Assembly: GCA_946902875.1 (NCBI GenBank)
Contig: OX336343.1
Location: 9,785,754 to 9,849,753 of the forward strand
Source of the DNA: Nematopogon swammerdamellus
Lineage: Eukaryota; Arthropoda; Insecta; Lepidoptera; Adelidae
Reading direction: 5' to 3'
Length of the DNA: 64,000 bases
Under the pieces are notes generated by a model. The model did not search any database and was not told the origin of the DNA. It saw only the letters and a program-made list of their open reading frames with translations. Below, in pieces: positions 1 through 10,436 of this stretch (positions within the stretch are counted from its first letter, which is position 1; each line of letters starts with the position of its first letter). Both the position numbers and the translations under genes were made by a program.

Positions 1-465
1 GATCTTCACTCCCTACCATCACGCCACCAACAGAGTGCTTTGAATCACGCGTGGACAAGTAGTTAGGTGAGACGGCGTGATGGTGATGGTCGTATCGTAA
101 GCATCCCTTATTCTAAAAATCTGCTTTATGAGTTCTTGTTACTTTGTTATTGATCGGCGCGTTCAATTTTTATTTTGTATACATATTATTAATTATTTCA
201 GTCTGTGTGGAAACTAATTATTTTTATTTCTTCCTTTTAGTATACTTGAAGACATTATCACGATAGACAGAGCTTACTGACTCAAGGCACAGCTCTGTTT
301 TTCTTATACGTCTCACTTCATTTCTTTCTCATGTATTTTAATCATGATTATTAGTGAGTGAAGTATATACAATTGCAAAGCTGAGCTCACTGCGTTTGGT
401 AAAGTGGAGAGTCCATATCAATGTATTTTTCTTTGTGTAGTTTGATTCACTTAACGATATTTTTT
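1..465. other. Unassigned AT-rich sequence
   Basis: I see no coding region with recognisable homology, no RNA gene and no clear repeat structure here. A short stretch near position 75 (GGCGTGATGGTGATG) recurs at about 12,948, which hints at a shared dispersed repeat, but the match is too short to define one. Confidence 0.5.
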
Positions 466-1430
466 AGGGTTTCGTACCTCATACTAGGAAAAAAAAACGA
501 TCCATTATAGGATCACTCTCGTGTTTGTATGCCTGTCTGTCTCTCTGTCCGTCTGTCACAGATTATTTTCTCCGAATCTACTGGACGAAAACAGTTAAAA
601 TTGTATATATGCATAAAAAGAGTTTAATGACTCAATCACGAACGTAAAGATTAAAAGACACATTAGAAAGTTAAAACAATTATGTTTTTCAAGTGCATAA
701 CGTGACATATTATCAATAGTAAGGGCTCAATATAAGAAATAGAAGTATTTTTTTAATAATTTTAACATGCATAGTTTCATAGATATTATAGAATATGTAC
801 GAAAATCGAGCATTCCCCACTCATCTACGAAACTACTGCGTCTAACATTTAGAAAATTACAAATTTAAAAACTTCAAAGTCCGGGACCTTTCAAAAGTCA
901 AAAATAATTTCCATTTAATTACTTAAAGGAGTCAGGGGACCGCTAAGTAAATACCTGCGCAGCTCTGAGTTTTTATATTTTATTTACTTAGCGGTCCCCC
1001 GACTTCTCTAAGTAAGTAAATGGAAATTATTTTTGACTTTTTAAGGGTCGGGGTTTTTTTTTATTTGTAATTTAGCTTTAAAAAAACCGCATGCAAATCG
1101 GTTCACTTTTTAAGATAATAATTTTTTTATTACTTAATTACTTCATTATTTGATTAAAAATATAGCTAACAACCATCTCGATTAAACCAGCTTTCTAATA
1201 AAAAAACAGCATCCAAATCGCTCCATCCGTTTGGGAGCTACGATGCCACAGACAGATACACCCATACACACGTTAAACTTATAACACCCCTCTTTTTTCG
1301 TCGAGGGTTAAAAACAATTGGGAATATAGGGCCTCTCTTATAGTTTACCGGAAACCCTAAAAGAAAAGCTTCCTTAAGGTACGTAACCCTCTCCACGCGT
1401 GTTCGACTTGCACTTGGCCGCTTTTTTTTA
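466..1430 (+). mobile_element. AGGGTTCCG-type non-autonomous repeat, long copy
   Basis: The left end reads AGGGTTTCGTACC and the right part holds GGTACGTAACCCT (about 1,378-1,390), an inverted match with one mismatch. This is followed by a tail GTTCGACTTGCACTTGG and a T run. A CTGTCTGTCTCTCTGTCC stretch sits near the left end. The same start, CTGTCTG stretch and tail recur at 4,165-4,570 and, reversed, at 16,179-16,537. Elements with these ends are common in lepidopteran genomes; that is recall, not a search. No transposase or reverse transcriptase ORF is present, so it would be non-autonomous. A fold-back stem (881-1,053) lies inside it and may be a nested insertion. Exact ends and target-site duplication are not resolved. 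Confidence 0.6.
881..1053. repeat. Long imperfect inverted repeat (fold-back stem)
   Basis: Positions 881-953 and 981-1,053 are reverse complements with a few mismatches, for example GGGGACCGCTAAGTAAAT against ATTTACTTAGCGGTCCCC and TCAAAAATAATTTCCATTTA against its complement. The loop is about 27 nt. The stem is about 70 bp, long enough to be a small fold-back MITE or a hairpin arm within the surrounding repeat. I could not identify a target-site duplication. Confidence 0.8.
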
Positions 1431-1979
1431 AATATATGTATTAATTAACTGTTCCCACCTTTCCAAACTTACAGAACCACAACTCGTCCTAAGTTATAGC
1501 GTCGTAAATGAAACAGAATCGCTCTCCCCGGTGCATTAGTAGCTGCCATGTAGCCGGTGCTAAGAACATCTGAAGATGCTGAGTGCGGACCATCTGAGGA
1601 GCTTTATTAGAACTTAACACGCACGGACAGGTGCCGGGGAGGACGCGACGGCGGCGGCGGACCAGCTTGAGAGATTCTACGTTAGATCCACTGCTTAGTT
1701 TGATTCTACTTGGAGCTTTCAGCGGCTCGCGGTAGAGCGGTAAATATCTCGCCTAGAATGGGAAGGCCAGTAGCTTTGAAGACAGTTTGTGTGTACAGAA
1801 TGTTTCTATCCGAGTTTGAGCGCATTTCATTGATCAATGAAACGAATGAACTTCAATAAATAAAACATTAAAACATATCATGTGTATTTGGTAACGGGTC
1901 GCGAGTAGACAATTTAGTTAGCTCGAAGAATAGCTGTACAACACGTATTGTTGAGTAACAGTGGACGAATACTTTTTCG
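1431..1979. other. Unassigned sequence
   Basis: This stretch includes a GC-richer block at about 1,500-1,760 with a GGCGGCGGCGG run. No ORF of useful length or recognisable domain is seen. It also holds an 18-bp perfect palindrome at 1,825-1,842. Confidence 0.45.
1825..1842. other. Perfect 18-bp palindrome
   Basis: TTTCATTGATCAATGAAA is its own reverse complement. It may be a dimeric factor site, or chance in AT-rich DNA; there is no flanking context to assign a role. Confidence 0.9.
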
Positions 1980-2152
1980 TTGTTTTTTTTAATATGTTAG
2001 TAATAAGTGCTTTATTTAGCATGTACTCGCTTTATATATCTTCACTGGATATATGCAAAGCCGAAAATGAAGATAATACGTCCCGACCAGTATTCGAACC
2101 TGGAAGTCCGGCTTGAGCCGCCAGCGTGTTACCAATTCCGCAATCGGGGCCG
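1980..2152 (-). mobile_element. tRNA-derived SINE-like element
   Basis: Read on the minus strand, 2,152 to about 2,079 resembles a tRNA: an acceptor-like GCCCCGA paired with TCGGGAC except one mismatch, an A-box-like TTGCGGAATTGGTAAC, and a B-box GGTTCGAATAC followed by ACTGG. The anticodon-like loop CTCAAGC has poor stem pairing, so this is not a convincing functional tRNA. It is followed by about 90 bp of unrelated body and an A-rich end near 1,981-1,991. Head, body and A-rich tail are the usual order in tRNA-derived SINEs. Family and target duplication are not determined. Confidence 0.5.
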
Positions 2153-3514
2153 ATGACGTACTCTCTCTAAATTTTGAACAGTTGCATCTTCTATTATTTA
2201 TTAAGTATGACGTAATCTACTGCGTTAAGTCAACTTGCACGATTCCATATTGAATCTTGCAATGTTCTTGCATCCTACAAAGCCTGTCAAAGGTTAGTGC
2301 TACAATGGAGGATGCAAGATTTCCCGGAACTAAATTTCAGCTAACACGTCGGTCGGCGTGCGTACGCTGTCGACATTATGCAAATGTATGAACAGGATTA
2401 TTGTTGGATATAGAGGATAATTCGATAATTATGATAATATAATCGCGACTCCGAGCGACGAAGCCCCACCGCCTAGAAACTTCATGTAAATGTGATCGTA
2501 GCGAATAAACTTAGTTGCGTCTAGACTAAACTTAAGCCTTAAGGTTTAACGCTTAACTTGACGATAAACGTGTGCATAGATTAAGATATGGATGGAAAAT
2601 AGCTTTATTATAAGGAAAAGATCATAACCAATTCTTTACTAAGGCACACATCAAGAACATTGGGTTACATAGTATCTACACCATTCAATTGGTGGGACAA
2701 CTTAAAAAAGTTTAATTTTCAACCAGACAAATCTGGCCTGTACGCGGTTCGAGTTAGCCACCTTTCCGAAATAATACCTGTCTAATGATATCAAAACATA
2801 TTACAATTTTAATTTTAGAAAAAAAATCTGACATAGTTTTCGTCTGTACTTATAAATTAGATTGACAGTGCGTAGATATGTTTATCTGCAACGGGCGTGT
2901 ATGTTCCGTAAAGCCATCCTACGCTTTCCATCATTTTGAAAGATTCTTGATTGCAAAAACTAGAAATAAATTTCTAAAGATTCTGTCCATTTTAAATTTT
3001 AAATAAATTACCACTTTTTAATTTTTTCTATCCATACGTACTACATAAACCTGTAAAATCACGAGCGTTCAATAACTTGAACAGGTATATCGATCTAGAT
3101 TCCAGCGGGAGTGCCCGGAGGTGCGGTCACCGCGATGTCATCGGTCCCCCCGCGTTGCTGTAAAATGTTTAATTGGACGTTACCGCGCACGCGCGTGCCT
3201 AGAATCTCTGATCGCATGATCGACACCAGAGTTATAAAGGAATAAAGTGCAGTGAGATGAAAATGTGGGGATTATATTTTAGTTGGTTTTATACACAGCA
3301 TTGACAATAACGCATATCTTTTCTTTATTTAATTTCTTCTGTATAAATTTCTTAAAGTAATAGATATAACTTGTGAAAAAAAAATTATATCGAATATTGT
3401 TTTTTTATTCACACATTTCTTTTTACATAAATTTTACATTTTTACAAAATTAAAACCTAAAATTTATATAAAAACAAATGGAGTTTCCACCACCGGCAGC
3501 GGGGCAAGCCCAGG
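2153..3514. other. Unassigned sequence, no gene seen
   Basis: This is mostly AT-rich DNA with in-frame stops in all frames at short spacing. A locally CpG-rich patch at about 3,105-3,200 includes the 12-bp palindrome GCACGCGCGTGC (3,187-3,198). Nothing codes for a recognisable protein. Confidence 0.45.
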
Positions 3515-3730
3515 CTACCGATGGTCGGGTCCCAAAGAGAGAAACCTCCGGACGATGCGTGCAGTGTCGAGCAGGGCTGCCTTCTGGATCTGGTCGAGGC
3601 TCTTCGCTATCAGCCCATGCGCTGATACGACTATGGGCACAACGATCGTCGAGTCGACAGGCCACATTTTGGCTACGTCGTGCTGCAGATCCAGATACTT
3701 CAGCATCTTCTCTGCTTCCTTACTGACGTG
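3515..3730 (-). pseudogene. Non-LTR retrotransposon polyprotein C-terminal fragment
   Basis: The minus-strand frame reads HVSKEAEKMLKYLDLQHDV, then a hydrophobic VVPIVVSAHGLI segment, and ends with TARIVRRFLSL and a short tail. This pattern (E-K-x-x-K-Y-x-D-L, then a V-P-V-V-V-x-A-x-G segment, then L-x-x-A-x-I-x-R-x-x-L) is what I recall from the extreme C-terminus of some non-LTR retrotransposon polyproteins in animals. Only about 70 residues remain; no reverse transcriptase or endonuclease core is present upstream (beyond 3,734 lies an 8-bp repeat). It is a truncated relic and is not expected to be functional. Clade is not assigned. Confidence 0.5.
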
Positions 3731-3733
3731 GTT

Positions 3734-3765
3734 ACCATATTACCATATTACCATATTACAATATT
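3734..3765. repeat. Short tandem repeat, 8-bp unit x4
   Basis: Three exact ACCATATT units are followed by one ACAATATT unit. The run abuts the 5' side of the retroelement fragment and could mark its truncation or target site. Confidence 0.9.
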
Positions 3766-3965
3766 ATTTTCTACACAAAATGATTTTGCAACAGCAAAGC
3801 GTTCAAATCTATAAAAGTTCAAAGATGCGCCCTCCGTCGCCGATTCTATGTTAGTTTATTATAATTCCAGAACTACCTGAATGAGTAATGGTTCACATAA
3901 TGTTTTCACTGACGTTCTCTGGCACATACATATATTTTTAATAGAAACTGACACACACATTTGTG

Positions 3966-4050
3966 ACCTACAACATTCGTGATGTCAGCCCATAACACCG
4001 GGTGAACTAGGTGCCATGTCGGCGCTTCCCTTAATTTCATGTCGGCTGCA
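3966..4050. repeat. Dispersed repeat copy 1 (85 bp)
   Basis: It matches 5,071-5,155 at constant spacing of 1,105 bp with only scattered substitutions (ACCTACAACATTCGTGATGT against ACCTACAACATCCGTGATGT; both share CAGCCCATAACACCGGGTGA). A weaker relative lies at about 9,150-9,205. The family is not identified; it is probably part of a transposable element. Confidence 0.8.
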
Positions 4051-4164
4051 CTGAACTAGACGGAAAACACGAACTATTTACATAGCCGTTTCGACCGACG
4101 ACGACGATGCAAGGATGCGAAACAAAGCCTCGGGAACAGCGAATACATAAGATTGTAACTAATT

Positions 4165-4570
4165 TTTAGGGTTCCGTAACTGGTGCGGGACCCTATTACT
4201 AAGCTTACGCCGTCTGTCTGTCTGTCTGCCCGTCCGTCTGTCCGAGGGCTGTATCTCTTGAACCGTAATAGATAGCCCGTTGAAATTTTCACAGAATAGG
4301 TATGTGTTATTTATTACGGCCGATATAACAACAAATAATAAAAATAAGAAAAAGTAAAAAATTCACCGGGGTTCCCATAGCAGAAACTAAAAAGTGTATG
4401 CGCGCACGCCATCTGCCGAATAGAGTATGAAGCATTTTAACTAACCATGAATTTGAACTAATATGAAGCATTTCATAAACACGCCATAGATGGCGTGAGT
4501 GGCGCTGCCATGACATGCCGATACGGAACCCTCGGTGCGCGAGTTCGACTCGCACTTGGTTGGTTTTTTT
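4165..4570 (+). mobile_element. AGGGTTCCG-type non-autonomous repeat, short copy
   Basis: It begins TAGGGTTCCGTAAC, carries CCCTATTACTAAGC, a CTGTCTGTCTGTCTG run, GTTGAAATTTTCACAG and ATATAACAACAAATAATAAA, and closes with ATACGGAACCCTCGG followed by the tail GCGAGTTCGACTCGCACTTGG and a T run. The terminal AGGGTTCCGTA is inverted at the right end (TACGGAACCCT). The order of these blocks matches a widespread lepidopteran repeat that I recognise from general knowledge. No ORF belongs to it. Confidence 0.7.
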
Positions 4571-4794
4571 AACAGTTTATACAAGCGACCACCAGAGATT
4601 ACTCGACACGTATGTCCGTACTGCTGCTAAAGTTAGAGTGTAGAGGCGGGGCAAAGCGTTTGGGCCTCGCGAAGGATGACCGACAGAACCGGAGTAGACT
4701 CACATCACGCGGACCAAAAAAAATCTATCGTGATTGTAATCTGAACGCCGGGTCCGCCGCACAGCACATAGAATGAAATGGAGATGTAATTTGT

Positions 4795-4850
4795 AGGGTT
4801 TCTTATCAATACGGACGCCTATTACTAAGCCTAAGCCGTCTGTCTGTCCA
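4795..4850 (+). mobile_element. Truncated AGGGTTCCG-type repeat end
   Basis: GTAGGGTTTCTTATCAATACG is followed by CCTATTACTAAGCCTAAGCC and GTCTGTCTGTCC. This repeats the first 60 bp or so of the element at 4,165 and then stops, so it is a 3'-truncated or broken copy. Confidence 0.55.
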
Positions 4851-5070
4851 TCTGATCCTCCGAGTCAGGAAGTCTTTTCCATAAGGGCACAAGGGGCACG
4901 TGCCCAGGGCCCCCGGCTTGATGAGGGGCCGACGTCGTCGTCGCTTACACCGAAAAAGAGGAGCTCAATTTTTTGTGAAGTATTTTACTCAGAATTGCCG
5001 TTAAAATGTATACAATTATAAATATTTTGTAAACAGTTTGTTTATGTACACTGACACGGTTGTCTACATC

Positions 5071-5155
5071 ACCTACAACATCCGTGATGTCAGCCCATAA
5101 CACCGGGTGAACTAGATGCCATGTCAGTTCTTCCCTAAATTTCATGTCGGCTACA
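5071..5155. repeat. Dispersed repeat copy 2 (85 bp)
   Basis: This is the partner of 3,966-4,050, in the same orientation. The intervening 1.1 kb contains two AGGGTTCCG-type insertions, so the pair may be ends or internal copies of an older element that later insertions have split. Confidence 0.8.
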
Positions 5156-6094
5156 CCTATATTATTATAATTAATCAGGATTCACAGGAAGTATGGTAGC
5201 CGACTCCACGGAAGTCTTTGCCGCGCGTGTACATAAATGCGGCTGTTTTATTAGCTTTTTGGTAGTCTGTAAAAAGTGAAGCAGTGAAAATGCTTGTCAT
5301 CCTGTAATTGAAATTTGGTTAATTCAACATTTTTCTATGACGCTCCGAGTTCATCCAACTCTTGGAACAGAGTCTTGTCTGTCTGCCTTGCCGACTGTTG
5401 CTGAAAGTTCATTACCCCTTGCACACTGTTTTATACTATTGCTCTAAAATTATGCAAACTTTCTTGTATTGTTAGGCCTAGTAAAGGTTTTCGTTTATTT
5501 TTCTAGTGAAAGACAAGACAATATTGTTGTTTTAATATTTTAATTAATAAAAAAGCCACAGTTGCACTCCGGGAGTGCCGGCAGAAATGAAATCTTTTTG
5601 TATTTCCGAAAATAATTCTTAGGTGGTCATGAAAAAAACTAAACACCCTAAAAAAATTTAAACACCGTAACATTGCTTAAAAAAGAAAACAAAAGAAAAA
5701 AAAATTGAGGGTTTCAAACCCATGGTCAAAAAATACAAATCCTACATTCTTACCATTGAGTAGAATATCGGATTCCCTTGATTCGCTTTCGGCGTTACTG
5801 TCACTGAGAGACGAACAGAATTGATCCCGATCCATCGTAAATTAACCCTTAATGCAATGACTTAAGGTTGCATTTTGTGGGGCGTGGGGCGCATGTTATT
5901 TATTACGTATATTATACGCCCCACGTTTTTATATTAGTCTGTTAAAAGTCTCAATTTATTACCTACTTATTCCGCTGACGCAGCGACACAAAGTGCCCTT
6001 TGGCATCCGACATGAGAAGACAGCACGCTAGTATTGCACGATTTCTTACACAGACGTAAAATCTTAAGAAGGCCCAGGTTTGTGCCCTTATTAT
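5156..6094. other. Unassigned AT-rich sequence with a small hairpin
   Basis: No recognisable coding sequence. CGTGGGGCG (5,883-5,891) and CGCCCCACG (5,917-5,925) form a perfect 9-bp stem around a 25-nt AT-rich loop. An A-rich run lies at about 5,650-5,705. Confidence 0.5.
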
Positions 6095-6240
6095 TTTCTA
6101 GTTTTTGTATAGCTGATTTTTTTTTCTAGTTTTTTGTACAGCTATTTTTTTTTAATAAAACCGTTTAACTTAAAAGTTTTTTTACCTATTTTTTTATTTA
6201 CTCGTTTTTAATTAGATTTTTTTTATAATTTTTTTTTCTT
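6095..6240. repeat. T-rich degenerate direct repeats
   Basis: TTTCTAGTTTTTGTATAGCT and TTTCTAGTTTTTTGTACAGCT-type units are followed by T runs and then AATAAAACCGTTTAAC. The same AATAAAACCGTTTA string returns at about 8,303, beyond the minisatellite. Confidence 0.6.
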
Positions 6241-6349
6241 TCATGTTGTTCCCACTAATATTGAACCAATAAAAGTCGACCCCCCCAGAGGTCCATGTAG
6301 AGGGGCAAGGCTCTCATACAACAAGGTGTGCCCAGCCTTGAGGTTGAAA

Positions 6350-6504
6350 CGCTAACGACATATCATTTTTATCCACCCTAATGCCACAGTCCTCGGCACG
6401 TTTCAAACGTTGACTTGGGTGGTGTATCGCTAACGACGTATCATTTTTAGCCACCCTAACGCCACACAGTTCTCGGGACAATACAGAAACCTTAACTTGG
6501 GTGG
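6350..6504. repeat. Two diverged direct repeats of about 75 bp
   Basis: Positions 6,350-6,422 and 6,428-6,504 both begin CGCTAACGAC, share TATCATTTTTA, CCACCCTAA and GCCACA, and end in ACTTGGGTGG. They lie immediately upstream of the 130-bp minisatellite but are unrelated in sequence to its unit. Confidence 0.85.
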
Positions 6505-6550
6505 ATTCAAACAAATATCCTGATCATTATTTTTGTTTTATTTAAGTTTA

Positions 6551-8160
6551 ACAGTCCACCTCCTGTCTCCATAATCAGATCCTCGTCACCAATTGTATTG
6601 GTAGAAGTATGGGATACTCGTCCAAACCAACCAAATGAGCCCAAATTCGAGGGGGTTACTAGTAACAGTTGAAGAGTTCCACTGTCCACCTCCTGAATCC
6701 ATCATTAGACCCTCGCCACCAAGTGTATTGGTAGAAGTATGGGACACTCGTCTAAACAAACCAAGTGAGCCCAAACTCGAGGGGATTACTAGTAACGGTT
6801 GAAGAGTTCCACTGTACACCTTTTGACTCCATCATCAGACCCTCGTCACCAAGTGTATTGGTAGAAGTATGAGACACTCATCCAAACCAACCAAATGAGC
6901 CCAAACTCGAGAGGGTTACTAGTAACGGTTGAAGAGTTCCACTGTGCACCTCCTGACTCCATCATCAGACCCTCGTCACCAAGTGTATTGGTAGAAGTAT
7001 GGGACACTCGTCCAAACAAACCAAATGAGCCCAAACTCGAGGGGGTTACTAGTAACGGTTGAAGAGTTCCACTGTACACCTCCTGACTCCATCATCAGAC
7101 CCTCGTCACCAAGTGTATTGATAGAAGTATGGGACACTCGTCCAAACCAACCAAAAGAGCCCAAACTCGAGGGGGTTACTAGTAACGGTTGAAGAGTTCC
7201 ACTGTACACCTCCTGACTCCATCATCAGACCCTCGTCACCAAGTGTATTGGAAGAAGTATGGGACGCTCGTCCAAACCAACCAAATGAGCCCAAACTTGA
7301 GGGGGTTACTAGTAACAGTTGAAGAGTTCCACTGTGCACCTCCTGGCTCCATCATCAGACCCTCGTCACCAAGTGTATTGGTCCCATACTTCTGTATGGG
7401 ACACTCATCCAAACAAACCAAATGAGCCCAAACTCGAGGGGGTTACTAGTAACGGTTGAAAAGTTCCACTGTACACCTCCTGACTCCATCATCAGACCCT
7501 CGTCACCAAGTGTATTGGTAGAAGTATGGGACACTCGTCCAAACCAACCATATGAGACCAAACTCGAGGGGGTTACTAGTAACGGTTGAAGAGTTCCACT
7601 GTACACCTCCTGACTCCATCATCAGACCCTCGTCACCAAGTGTATTGGTAGAAGTATGGGACACTCGTCCAAACAAACCAAATGAGCCCAAACTCGAGGG
7701 GGTTACTAGTAACGGTTGAAGAGTTCCACTGTACACCTCCTGACTCCATCATCAGACCCTCGTCACCAAGTGTATTGGTAGAAGTATGGGACACTCGTCC
7801 AAACTAACCAAATGAGCCCAAACTCGAGGGGGTTACTAGTAACGGTTGAAGAGTTCCACTGTACACCTCCTGACTCCATCATCAGACCCTCTTCACCAAG
7901 TGTATTGGTAGAAGTATGGGACACTCGTCCAAACCAACCATATGAGCCCAAACTCGAGGGGGTTACTAGTAACGGTTGAAGAGTTCCACTGTACACCTCC
8001 TGACTCCATCATCAGACCCTCGTCACCAAGTGTATTGGTAGAAGTATGGGACACTCGTCCAAACCAACCAAATGAGCCCAAACTCGAGGGGATTACTAGT
8101 AACGGTTGAAGAGTTCCACTGTCCACCTCCTGACTCCATCATCAGACCCTCGTTACCAAG
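6551..8160. repeat. 130-bp minisatellite, about 12.3 copies
   Basis: Each unit contains CTCCATCATCAGACCCTCGT, AAGTGTATTGGTAGAAGTAT, CAAATGAGCCCAAACTCGAG and the palindrome GTTACTAGTAAC. The GGGGGTTACT block starts at 7,041, 7,171, 7,301, 7,438 and 7,568, giving a 130-bp period with one 137-bp unit. The outermost left unit is the most diverged, and the array ends abruptly at CTCGTTACCAAG. Because 130 is not a multiple of three, the roughly 77-residue frames that recur on the minus strand are products of the repeat and not genes. The flanking sequence after 8,161 resembles the end of a lepidopteran transposable element (CAAAGTTTCATAAAAATCGG), so the array may sit inside an element. Confidence 0.96.
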
Positions 8161-8320
8161 TTGAAATTATCATAATATTGTATTGTCACGAGAACTCAAC
8201 GTGTGTGCAAAGTTTCATAAAAATCGGTTCAGTAGAAGTAGTTGAAAAAGTTGACGCAAGATTTGAAACAAAGATAGAAACAAATATACGAAGTCAAGCT
8301 AAATAAAACCGTTTAAAAAA
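8161..8320 (+). mobile_element. Possible transposable-element tail
   Basis: The string GCAAAGTTTCATAAAAATCG followed by GTTCAGTAG is a phrase I recall from 3' parts of many lepidopteran elements. The stretch continues to AATAAAACCGTTTAAAAAAT, matching 6,154-6,167. It may be the right flank of an element that carries the minisatellite. Confidence 0.4.
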
Positions 8321-9489
8321 TAAAAGCACTTTGTCGAACCTGATATGGTTGGTTGGCCAAATCATCTGCTACGCGTGTGATGTGAACCCATTACACCGTG
8401 TTTGTCGGATTAATTTATCACATCAGCGCTTTCTATTTGAATGCGCCAGAAACACAGAACTGCTCGAAAATAGGAATTATTTTCATAACCGTTCCGACCA
8501 TGTTCCGAGAGAGCATCATTGGTCAAAAAATCCTTACCTTGTTCTTTCTTTCGTGCTTTTTGGAAGGCCGAACAATAAAATAAACTACATGTTAAACTAC
8601 ATACAACTAGATTCATTGGAAATAATTTAGGCTATATTATTTCAATAGAAAAACCTTATCGAAATAATTAGAATTATTATTATTTCGCAGTGAGATTTGC
8701 ATTCACTAACTAAATCATAAATTGGTTTTGCTCGCAGAGGCATAGTTTAAACAGTCTCCTTTTACTATGGCAGAGGCTCCAGAATGATTCTGGCCTGTTT
8801 ATTCAACACAAGAGTGGTGATTGATCAGCCATATAACCACAAACTCCGTTAAACGATGCGATGGTATAACCTAAACATGCAGGATTCTTAATAGATAATG
8901 AAACATCCATAAAAGTGATTACATTATTAACCGAGCGGTACCAGGCGCGCTAAAGTATGCAGGAGGTGCACGTCGGGCTCAGTTAATTATTACTGTGGGA
9001 GGTGTCTCAATATTCAATAGTGAGACCTCGGGATCGACTGGGTATTAATGGAGCACGAGTCTGTTGTAATGAAGGCGAACCTTTTGCGTGTTCCTGGTCG
9101 CCTGGTAGAATTTACCGGCCTACATCCACCAAGTAAATAATTTCCTGTCGGTATTAGATGCCATGCCAGTGTTACCCTTCGTTAGTGGCGCCTACGTGAA
9201 CTGGCCGGAAAATCTAATGTTTTTCATAATCGTGTGCTATACTTATTGTGTCGTTATTTCGATCATTCTTGAGGGTCGAAGAGTGTTTTTCACCAAGGGT
9301 TGTCAAAATAAAAGGGAAATGAGAATCAAATGAAACAAATGCTGGACTTCTTCAGTCAGCCAATATAATCGACCCTTCTGCTCATACACATTCATACATC
9401 CCTAATTAATTAGAAAACAAAACGCCAAACAGACGCACTTATAAATACCAGACCAAATTGTCCCTACAAGAATTTACTCTCCGGTGTCC
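8321..9489. other. Unassigned sequence
   Basis: A 99-codon frame at 8,331-8,630 shows no motif I recognise, and overlapping frames are equally long, so I do not call it a gene. An imperfect hairpin lies near 9,000-9,031 (GAGGTGTCTCA against TGAGACCTC). A weak relative of the 85-bp dispersed repeat lies at about 9,150-9,205. Confidence 0.4.
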
Positions 9490-9534
9490 ATATTTAATTC
9501 AATTTTGACCCAACCGAGTGGGCCGTGCCCGCGA

Positions 9535-9595
9535 GAGTGGGAGGCCTAGACACAGCACGTGGGCAGTGACACTGCGCTTACTAACGACTATAAAT
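9535..9595 (+). mobile_element. Possible non-LTR element 3' end remnant
   Basis: GTGGGAGGCCTAGACACAGC followed by GTGGGCAGTGACAC resembles a phrase common near the 3' ends of lepidopteran non-LTR elements. It is diverged, with no ORF beside it. Confidence 0.25.
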
Positions 9596-10025
9596 CATTA
9601 ACCTGAGCTTCCGATTTCCATTCATTAAGGTAACGGACCTTATTTGAGCTTTGAAATTGGCTCGTAGCTTTGGTTTGCTGAAAATGCAGTTAGAATTGAT
9701 ATTCATGATTGATTTGGCTTCTTGTACTCGTATGTCCTATATTCTTACCTAAGTTGTTTGTTATTTCTACTTTTATATTATTAGGTATATGTATGATTCG
9801 GTGTAGGAAGAAATACAACAATCCCATCAAAAACATATAATGTAAAGATTATGCCAAGTCTCGCACGCAACCTTTCCACAGTAAAAAGTTGTAAAATCCC
9901 ATGCAGAGCCAAGTCTTTTCATATCATTGCAGCCCCATTCAACAATGTTGCAATAAATTATATTTTCTAATTAATAAATCACTATTTAGTTACTCTATCC
10001 ATATTTAACATCTTCATTTCAATAA
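9596..10025. other. Unassigned AT-rich sequence
   Basis: No coding frame, RNA gene or repeat was recognised. An A-rich run lies at about 10,021-10,045. Confidence 0.4.
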
Positions 10026-10092
10026 AAAAAAAAATAAAAAAAAATACATACAGCCGAACATAGAACCTCCTCCTTTTTTGAAGTCGGTTAAA
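10026..10092 (+). mobile_element. Lepidopteran repeat end (GAAGTCGGTTAAAAA type)
   Basis: After an A-rich tract comes ATACATACAGCCGAACATAG, AACCTCCTCC, a T run and GAAGTCGGTTAAAAA. I recognise this as a very common terminal segment of repeats in moth and butterfly genomes. Only the end is visible; the rest of the element is not defined. Confidence 0.5.
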
Positions 10093-10436
10093 AATATCTT
10101 GACTTGGCAATCACACAGCACAAACAAATCGCTTCGTAAAGGTTTCTTTTCAGTTTACTAACAAACGCATAGCAGCCTCGGTTGTGTTCTCCTCTAGTCC
10201 AGTATAGCCAGCAATCCAGGGAAGTCTCCGGTATGGCACCTACCTTCTCGAAGGTGATTACATAAAAAAAAAAACTGGTAATATGTACGCTCATATTATT
10301 GTTATAATTTTTTTTAACGAAACAAGGTACATACTTCAGCTAGGTCATAATGTCGTCTGTCTTTTTTATGTGTAAACATTTAATATTCGAGGCTGGCGTC
10401 AATTAAGATTTCGGGACGCATCTCGCGGTCTAAACC

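Noticed and set aside
2079..2150. Functional tRNA gene with a CAA anticodon
   Set aside because: The anticodon stem does not pair well and the acceptor has a mismatch; a tRNA-derived SINE explains it better.
6314..8126. Series of minus-strand frames of 60 to 83 residues beginning MYSGTLQPLLV
   Set aside because: They recur every 130 bp because of the minisatellite period, which is not a multiple of three; they overlap one another and have no independent coding signal.
8331..8630. 99-codon frame after the minisatellite
   Set aside because: No domain, and other frames of similar length overlap it on both strands.
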